DNA of 11,352 nucleotides from positions 1 to 11,352 of the forward strand of contig JBJEYH010000320.1 in the NCBI GenBank assembly GCA_051886675.1, given 5' to 3'. Both the position numbers and the translations under genes were made by a program. Under the pieces are notes generated by a model, which was given only the letters and a program-made list of their open reading frames with translations, ran no database searches and was not told the origin of the DNA. Below, piece by piece: positions 7,080 to 11,352 of this stretch; within the stretch, counting starts at the first letter, position 1, and each line of letters starts with the position of its first letter. Source of the DNA: UBA11524 sp051886675. Lineage in GTDB: Bacteria > Bacillota > Clostridia > Christensenellales > Aristaeellaceae.

Positions 7080-8054
7080 TCAGAACAGCGTGCTCTCCGG
7101 ATCCAGCTTGCGGACGATGGCGTTGGTGATCACGATGCAGATGAAGCCGACCACGTTCTGCAGCAGGCCCGCCGCGGAGCTCATGCCCATGTTGTGGGTG
7201 TTGGCGTAGGCGCGGTAGACGTAGGTGTCGATGACCTGGGTCACCGGGTACAGGGAGCCGGAATTCTGCGGCACGTTGTAGAACAGGCCGAAGTCGGAAT
7301 TGAAGATCTTGCCCACGTTCATGATCAGCAGGATGATGATCATCGTCCGGATGCCGGGGAGGGTGATGTGGTACACCTGCTGCCACTTGGTGGCGCCGTC
7401 CACCGCGGCGGCCTCGTACAGGGTGGTGTCAATGCCGGTGATGGCCGCCAGGTACAAAACCGAGGAGTAGCCGATGTTCTTCCACATGCTGCACAGGGTC
7501 AGGATCAGCGGCCAGTAGGTGGTGTCGTGATAGAAGTTGGTGGGCTTGAGGCCCATGCTTTTCTGGATGGCGGGGATCATGCCGCTGGTGGGATCCAGGA
7601 ACGCCAGGACGAAGTAGCTGGCCACCACCCAGGACAGGAAGTAGGGGAAGAACATCAGCGTCTGGTAGGCCTTGGCCATGAAGCGGCTGGTCAGCTCGCT
7701 CATCATCACCGCGAAGGCCACGGCGATCACCAGCCCCATGACGATCCACAGCGCGTTGTAGCCCAGGGTGTTGCGGATCATCACCGCCGTGTCCGGCGAC
7801 TTGAGGAAGGCGAAGTTCTTCAGCCCCACCCACTCGCTCTGGATGATGTTGTTCCAGAAGGTATTGGGCTTGTAGGCGCGGTAGTTCTTGAAGGCGATGA
7901 GGATGCCGTACATGGGCAGATAGCGCAGCAGCACCAGCCAGATGGCGCCGGGCATCACCATGGTCAGCAGCCAGAAGGTTTTTTTCCAGCGGGAAGCCTT
8001 GCCGGCAGCGGGCCTGGGCAGGGCACGCCGGGCAGGGAGGGTGGTATGGCTCAT
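7080..8054 (-). CDS. Carbohydrate ABC transporter permease, LplB/CUT1 type
   Basis: This is the second membrane subunit of the importer, 324 residues. A basic N-terminal tail of about 25 residues is followed by a first helix (27-44) and the segment RYLPMYGILIAFKNYR (44-59), which is characteristic of LplB relatives. Further helices lie near 95-118, 132-152, 182-204, 236-250 and 294-314. The EAA loop reads TLYEAAAVDGATKWQQVYHI, then TLPGIR (211-236). The end, AIVRKLDPESTLF, fits the family, in which the last residues often read RK...ES.LW/F. AGGAGG lies seven bases before the ATG at 8054. It is the first gene of the leftward operon, driven by the promoter at 8099-8127. It must pair with the LplC-type permease to form the heterodimeric channel. 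Confidence 0.95.
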   Translation of the reverse strand: MSHTTLPARRALPRPAAGKASRWKKTFWLLTMVMPGAIWLVLLRYLPMYGILIAFKNYRAYKPNTFWNNIIQSEWVGLKNFAFLKSPDTAVMIRNTLGYNALWIVMGLVIAVAFAVMMSELTSRFMAKAYQTLMFFPYFLSWVVASYFVLAFLDPTSGMIPAIQKSMGLKPTNFYHDTTYWPLILTLCSMWKNIGYSSVLYLAAITGIDTTLYEAAAVDGATKWQQVYHITLPGIRTMIIILLIMNVGKIFNSDFGLFYNVPQNSGSLYPVTQVIDTYVYRAYANTHNMGMSSAAGLLQNVVGFICIVITNAIVRKLDPESTLF

Positions 8055-8098
8055 GGAACGCCTCCTGATGGTTATCGCGGGATCGTGTCGGTACTTTG

Positions 8099-8127
8099 AT
8101 TATAGGAGCGCGGGCGGGAAAAATCAT
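8099..8127 (-). promoter_or_regulatory. Promoter of the sugar-importer operon
   Basis: On the minus strand there is a perfect TATAAT (8104-8099). The -35 position is poor at every spacing (for example ATGATT at 8122-8127 with 17 bases), which suggests dependence on an activator. Transcription would begin near 8092, about 37 bases before the first ATG. Confidence 0.6.
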
Positions 8128-8134
8128 CGTTTCC

Positions 8135-8168
8135 GGTTGTGCTTTGTTGTCGATGGTTGCGGAGTTGC
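8135..8168. repeat. Phased GTTG repeats between divergent promoters, possible activator site
   Basis: The words GGTTGT (8135), TGTTGT (8145), GGTTGC (8155) and AGTTGC (8163) share GTTG; the first three are spaced exactly ten bases apart and the fourth eight bases on. The block lies just upstream of the weak -35 region of the sugar-importer operon, at about -44 to -76, a common position for an activator. The binding role is inferred. Confidence 0.35.
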
Positions 8169-8189
8169 CACATCGGACATGGGGCCGGC

Positions 8190-8218
8190 TTGCCTTGCTG
8201 AAGCGGCTGTGATAAGAT
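8190..8218 (+). promoter_or_regulatory. Promoter of the Eis-like acetyltransferase gene
   Basis: TTGCCT (8190-8195), a 17-base spacer and TAAGAT (8213-8218) form a fair sigma-A-type promoter. Transcription would start near 8225, about 37 bases before the chosen ATG at 8262. The upstream ATG at 8217 lies inside the -10 box and would not be in the transcript. Confidence 0.5.
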
Positions 8219-8261
8219 GAAGGCAATCCAAAGCCGACAGGCGGAAAGGCGGAAATACGTT

Positions 8262-9491
8262 ATGATCATACGCCGCATCCGGGAAAACGAGTACAGGCGC
8301 TGCCAGGAATTCTGCGCCCTGGCCTTCGAGTATGCGATGAAGGGGGCGGACAAATCCCCTGAGGAAGCCCTGGCGGAGGTTCGCGCGAACCCGACCTGCC
8401 GGCAGGATCAGCACTGGGACAGCCAGTGGGCGGCCTTTGCCGGGGACGACGCCACCATGCTCAGCACCATGACGGTGATACCCTACCGGGCCACCTTCGA
8501 CGGCGCGGAGGTGCTGATGGAGGGCATCGGCGGGGTGTCCACCCTGCCCCAGTACCGGCGGATGGGCGGCATCCGGGGGTGCTTCGAGCATGCGCTGCCC
8601 GCCATGGAAGCGGAGGGCGCGGCGCTGTCGTACCTGTACCCGTTCTCCTCGGCGTTCTACCGGAAGTTCGGGTATGAGACGGCCTGCGCGGCCAACCGGT
8701 GGAAGCTGGCCCTGCGCGGCGTGCCGAAGGAGACAGTGCCCGGCTCGTGGGCGCTGCTGGAGAAGGGCAGCGGCCTCGGGGAGGCCATCCGCCGGATCGA
8801 CCGGGGCTGGCAGGAACGCTACAACTGCATGGTGCGGGGCGAGGATATCGAGTACCGCTGGGTGGAGAAGGCCAATCCCTTTGCCGATCGGGTCTACACC
8901 TACGTGTACATGGACGCATCCGGCGAGCCCTCCGCCTACATGACCTGCAGGCCCGTGGTGGACGAGGGCGACAAGGCGCTGGAATGCACGCGCTTCGTGT
9001 TCGCGGATGTGGCGGGCTTCCGGGGGCTGATGGCGCTGCTGAAAACCCTGGAGGCGGATCACAGCCATGTGATCCTGACCCTGCCGGAGGATGTGCCCCT
9101 GGACGGCCTGCTGCCGGAGTGGAGCCTGGGCTGCGTCCAGTGCCGGAAGCTCCGGCGGGGCATGGCGCGGGTGGTCAGCGTCCGCAGGGTGCTGGAGATC
9201 GCGCGGATGCGGGGCGAGGGCCGGCTGGTGCTGGACATCCGCGACGGGCAGATTCCCTGCAACAACGGCCGTTTCGCGGTGGCATTCGCCCCGGGGGAGG
9301 CGAACAGGGTATTCCTGACGGAGGAGGAGCCGGATGTGTCGCTGAGCATCCAGGACTTCACCCGGCTGATCCTGGGCTGTCATGATGTGGAGGAGCTGCG
9401 CTGGCTGCCGGAGGTGCGCCTGCACTGCGCCCCGGAGAAGGCCGCGCAGGTCTTCTACCGCAAGCCCATGTACATCACCCAGGACTTCTGA
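8262..9491 (+). CDS. Eis-like GNAT family N-acetyltransferase with C-terminal SCP2-like domain
   Basis: Eis-type enzymes move an acetyl group from acetyl-CoA to amines; some acetylate aminoglycosides, but the substrate here is unknown. The 409-residue protein fits the family layout. An N-terminal GNAT domain contains GGVSTLPQYRRMGGI (90-104, the acetyl-CoA phosphate loop, with R99 and G102 of the RxxG motif) and YPFSSAFYRKFGYE (126-139, with the tyrosine expected as general acid). A second GNAT-like domain spans about 145-290, and an SCP2-like C-terminal domain about 300-409. It ends in phenylalanine (QDF), as in Mycobacterium tuberculosis Eis, where the terminal carboxylate takes part in catalysis. 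The start at 8262 was chosen because MIIRRIREN matches the family and the earlier ATG overlaps the promoter; the ribosome binding site is weak (GGCGGAAA). It diverges from the importer operon. No clear terminator follows. Confidence 0.88.
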   Translation: MIIRRIRENEYRRCQEFCALAFEYAMKGADKSPEEALAEVRANPTCRQDQHWDSQWAAFAGDDATMLSTMTVIPYRATFDGAEVLMEGIGGVSTLPQYRRMGGIRGCFEHALPAMEAEGAALSYLYPFSSAFYRKFGYETACAANRWKLALRGVPKETVPGSWALLEKGSGLGEAIRRIDRGWQERYNCMVRGEDIEYRWVEKANPFADRVYTYVYMDASGEPSAYMTCRPVVDEGDKALECTRFVFADVAGFRGLMALLKTLEADHSHVILTLPEDVPLDGLLPEWSLGCVQCRKLRRGMARVVSVRRVLEIARMRGEGRLVLDIRDGQIPCNNGRFAVAFAPGEANRVFLTEEEPDVSLSIQDFTRLILGCHDVEELRWLPEVRLHCAPEKAAQVFYRKPMYITQDF

Positions 9492-9568
9492 CGGCTGCCG
9501 GGGCAAAATCGGACAAGCCCGTACAACAAAAGCCATTTCCGGCCATGGCCCAACCGGCTGCTTTCTGC

Positions 9569-9574
9569 TATGCT
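9569..9574 (+). promoter_or_regulatory. Extended -10 promoter of the phosphohexomutase gene
   Basis: TATGCT (9569-9574) is directly preceded by TGC, giving the same TGCTAT core as the def and trkA promoters. No good -35 is visible (TGGCCC at 9546-9551 with 17-base spacing). Transcription would begin near 9581 and leave a leader of about 150 bases. Confidence 0.4.
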
Positions 9575-9632
9575 GAAGGGTAGGAGAGAACCGATTGGCT
9601 GGCCGGACAATGCGCTGCTTTGCCGCCGCCGG

Positions 9633-9708
9633 GCAGGATATCCCTGCGGGCATCAGCAAGGCAGACAGCATTCCCGTGTCCGCGCCGCAAAAAGCGCGCG
9701 GGCATGGG
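9633..9708 (+). promoter_or_regulatory. Structured mRNA leader of the phosphohexomutase gene (two hairpins)
   Basis: A small hairpin (GCAGG 9633-9637 with CCTGC 9643-9647) precedes a strong one. In the second, 9673-9685 pair with 9696-9708 in a continuous 13-bp stem that includes two G-U pairs and closes on an A-rich loop (9686-9695). The stem ends eight bases before the ribosome binding site AAAGGAG (9716-9722). There is no T run, so it is not a terminator. I do not recognise a known riboswitch class. Confidence 0.45.
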
Positions 9709-9731
9709 CCTTACGAAAGGAGAAGGTCACC

Positions 9732-11162
9732 ATGGGCGATATGATTCAATTCGGCACGGGCGGCTGGCGCGCCGTGATCGGCGATACGTTTATCCGCAGC
9801 AATATCCGCCGGGTGGCATCAGCGGTGGCCCGGCGCATGCACAGGGAGGGCGTGGCGCAGGAGGGCTTCTGCATCGGCTACGACCGGCGGTTCCTCAGCC
9901 GGGAGGCGGCGATCTGGTTTTCCGAGGTGATGGCGGGGGAGGGCGTGAAGCTCTACTTCGTCAACCTGTCCGCGCCCACGCCGCAGATCATGTTCACCGT
10001 CAAGCACATGAACCTGCCCTACGGCGCGGCGGTGACCGCCAGCCACAACCCGGCCATTTACAACGGCATCAAGCTGTTCACCCGGGGCGGGCGGGACGCC
10101 AGCCAGGAGGTCACCGACCCCGTGGGTCAGGAGGCCAACGCCATCGCGGAGGAGGACGTCCGCGCCATGGACTTCGACCAGGCCCGGGCGGAAGGGAAGA
10201 TCATCTTTATTGATCCCCGGGACGCCTACCTGGATTCCATCATGGACAGGATCGACATGGCGGCCATCCGCCGGCGCAGGCCGAGGATCGTGCTGGATCC
10301 CATGTACGGCGTGAGCCTGACGGGCCTGATGACCATCCTCTACACCGCCCGCTGCGACATCGACGCCATCAACGACCGCCACGACGCCTTCTTCGGCGGG
10401 CATCTGCCCGCGCCCAACCCGGACACCCTGGTGGATCTGCAGGAGTCCGTGCGGGATCATCACGCCGATCTGGGCATCGCCACCGACGGCGACGCCGACC
10501 GCCTGGGCATCATTGACGAGAAGGGCAACTACGTCCCCGCCAACGAGGTGCTGGTGCTCCTGTACCACTATCTGCTCAAGTACAAGGGCTGGCGGGGCGC
10601 GGCGGTGCGCAACATCGCCACCACCCATCTGCTGGACCGGGTGGCGGAGCGCTTCGGGGAAAAGTGCGTGGAGGTGCCGGTGGGCTTCAAGCACATTTCC
10701 GCGGGGATGGACGAGTACGACGCGCTCATCGGCGGCGAATCCTCCGGGGGTCTGACCGTGCGGGGGCACATCAGCGGCAAGGACGGCCTGTACGCTGCCT
10801 CTCTCCTGGTGGAGATGCTCTGCGTCACCGGCCGGCCCCTGTCCGCCCTGGTGCAGGAGATCTACGACGAGTACGGCGAGATGCACATGGCCGAGTACGA
10901 CTGGGCGCTGACCGGGGAAAGCAAGGCGGCGATCCATAAGAAGATCATGGTGGACAGGGTTCTGCCGGACCTCGGCCTGCCGGTGGAGCGCATCAGCTAC
11001 ATGGACGGGTGCAAGGTGTACATGCAGGGCGGATGGATCATCGTGCGCTTCTCGGGCACGGAGCCGCGGGTGCGCATCTTCGCCGAGCGGGACACCCTGG
11101 CCCATGCCCGGGAGCTGGTGCGGATCATGGCGGCCCATGTGAATCTGCCCTTTGAGGACTGA
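9732..11162 (+). CDS. Phosphoglucomutase/phosphomannomutase (alpha-D-phosphohexomutase)
   Basis: The enzyme interconverts hexose 1- and 6-phosphates through a phosphoserine, feeding nucleotide-sugar and cell-wall synthesis or sugar breakdown. All four active-site loops are visible in the 476-residue protein: TASHNP (102-107, phosphoserine S104), the metal loop DGDADR (252-257), the sugar-selecting loop GGESSGG (334-340) and the phosphate-binding loop RFSGTEPRVRIF (439-450). The N-terminal FGTGGWRAVIG (7-17) is also typical. GESSGG occurs in enzymes that act on glucose and mannose phosphates, so glucosamine is less likely. Length is standard. The ATG at 9732 was chosen because AAAGGAG lies nine bases upstream; the frame is open back to 9570 but that part overlaps the promoter and shows no family sequence. 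The next gene starts 27 bases after the stop, with no terminator between, so they may be co-transcribed. Confidence 0.95.
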   Translation: MGDMIQFGTGGWRAVIGDTFIRSNIRRVASAVARRMHREGVAQEGFCIGYDRRFLSREAAIWFSEVMAGEGVKLYFVNLSAPTPQIMFTVKHMNLPYGAAVTASHNPAIYNGIKLFTRGGRDASQEVTDPVGQEANAIAEEDVRAMDFDQARAEGKIIFIDPRDAYLDSIMDRIDMAAIRRRRPRIVLDPMYGVSLTGLMTILYTARCDIDAINDRHDAFFGGHLPAPNPDTLVDLQESVRDHHADLGIATDGDADRLGIIDEKGNYVPANEVLVLLYHYLLKYKGWRGAAVRNIATTHLLDRVAERFGEKCVEVPVGFKHISAGMDEYDALIGGESSGGLTVRGHISGKDGLYAASLLVEMLCVTGRPLSALVQEIYDEYGEMHMAEYDWALTGESKAAIHKKIMVDRVLPDLGLPVERISYMDGCKVYMQGGWIIVRFSGTEPRVRIFAERDTLAHARELVRIMAAHVNLPFED

Positions 11163-11189
11163 AGGCGTGCGGCAAGGGAGCGTTGGCGA

Positions 11190-11352
11190 ATGAAAACCGT
11201 GGAAGCCGCCGGTATGCGGGCGCAGGCCGCGTCCGCGGCGGGGAGGAAGCCCTGGTACAAGTCCCTGCGGTTTCAGATTCTGGCGCTGATGCTGGTGTGC
11301 TACCTGACGCCCACGCTGCTGCTGGGGCATTACCTGGGCGGCGTGTTCCTGA
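11190..11352 (+). CDS. Membrane protein, possible sensor or receptor (N-terminal fragment)
   Basis: The frame opens at ATG 11190 and runs off the window after 54 residues. A hydrophilic, alanine-rich start of about 22 residues is followed by WYKSLRFQ and a long hydrophobic helix (about 29-54). This arrangement, a short basic cytoplasmic tail ahead of a first membrane helix with a proline (YLTPTLLL), resembles the N-terminus of HAMP-containing sensor kinases, SpoIIE-type phosphatases or chemoreceptors. The functional domains are outside the window, so this is a guess. GGGAG lies about nine bases before the ATG. A second in-frame ATG at 11214 is less well placed. The 27-base gap after the phosphohexomutase gene suggests one transcript. 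Confidence 0.6.
   Translation, partial: MKTVEAAGMRAQAASAAGRKPWYKSLRFQILALMLVCYLTPTLLLGHYLGGVFL

Noticed and set aside
8122..8136. Catabolite-responsive (cre-like) site overlapping the importer -35 region
   Set aside because: The AANCG core is present on the minus strand, but about three of the conserved positions do not match the consensus; too weak to call.
8217..8261. Upstream ATG for the acetyltransferase
   Set aside because: It overlaps the likely -10 box and adds 15 residues without family similarity.
9541..9550. Palindrome GGCCATGGCC upstream of the phosphohexomutase promoter
   Set aside because: Ten-base palindromes are expected by chance several times in a window of this size, and nothing else marks it as a site.
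9492..9560. Terminator after the acetyltransferase gene
   Set aside because: I found only weak, interrupted stems and no T run; read-through into the next gene is possible.
8124..9671. Minus-strand frame opposite the acetyltransferase gene (515 codons)
   Set aside because: It overlaps promoters on both strands and shows no recognisable domain.
9570..9731. N-terminal extension of the phosphohexomutase
   Set aside because: The ATG lies inside the likely -10 box, the extra 54 residues are arginine-rich without family likeness, and a good ribosome binding site supports 9732.
9819..11330. Minus-strand frame opposite the phosphohexomutase gene (503 codons)
   Set aside because: Antisense shadow of a gene with all four catalytic loops intact.

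Overview
The window is chromosomal-looking, G+C-rich DNA (by eye about two thirds G+C; not computed) that is almost fully coding. Strong AGGAGG-type ribosome binding sites, sigma-A-like promoters, an LplABC-type sugar importer without its own ATPase, a short clostridial-type peptide deformylase and an Eis-type acetyltransferase suggest a Gram-positive member of the Firmicutes (Bacillota), probably a high-G+C clostridial or Christensenella-like lineage. This placement is an inference from gene families, not from a marker gene.

Layout. (1) 1-1366, leftward operon: a peptide deformylase homologue, a UPF0178 (YaiI/YqxD) protein, and a multi-pass membrane protein of DUF308/HdeD type that runs off the left edge. 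(2) 1367-1568: divergent promoters, both with an extended -10 element. (3) 1569-4378, rightward: trkA and trkH, overlapping by four bases, together a Trk potassium uptake system; a rho-independent terminator follows. (4) 4379-4535: back-to-back terminators between convergent operons plus a third hairpin. (5) 4536-8054, leftward operon: two carbohydrate permeases (LplB and LplC type) and a DUF3502-type substrate-binding protein that has a signal peptide but no lipobox cysteine. (6) 8055-8261: divergent promoter region with a series of GTTG repeats at about one helical turn. (7) 8262-9491, rightward: Eis-like GNAT acetyltransferase. (8) 9492-9731: extended -10 promoter and a structured leader with a 13-bp hairpin. 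(9) 9732-11162: phosphoglucomutase/phosphomannomutase. (10) From 11190 to the right edge: the start of a membrane protein, perhaps a sensor.

How they fit: the window combines housekeeping functions (N-terminal processing, potassium homeostasis) with carbohydrate uptake and sugar-phosphate interconversion. The importer lacks an ATPase gene, as is usual for this family, which shares an MsmX-like ATPase encoded elsewhere. No mobile element, CRISPR array, tRNA or rRNA was recognised, and no clearly new multi-gene system. The best leads are a deformylase with a substituted motif-I glutamine, the phased repeats at 8135-8168, the pgm leader hairpin and the non-lipoprotein binding protein.
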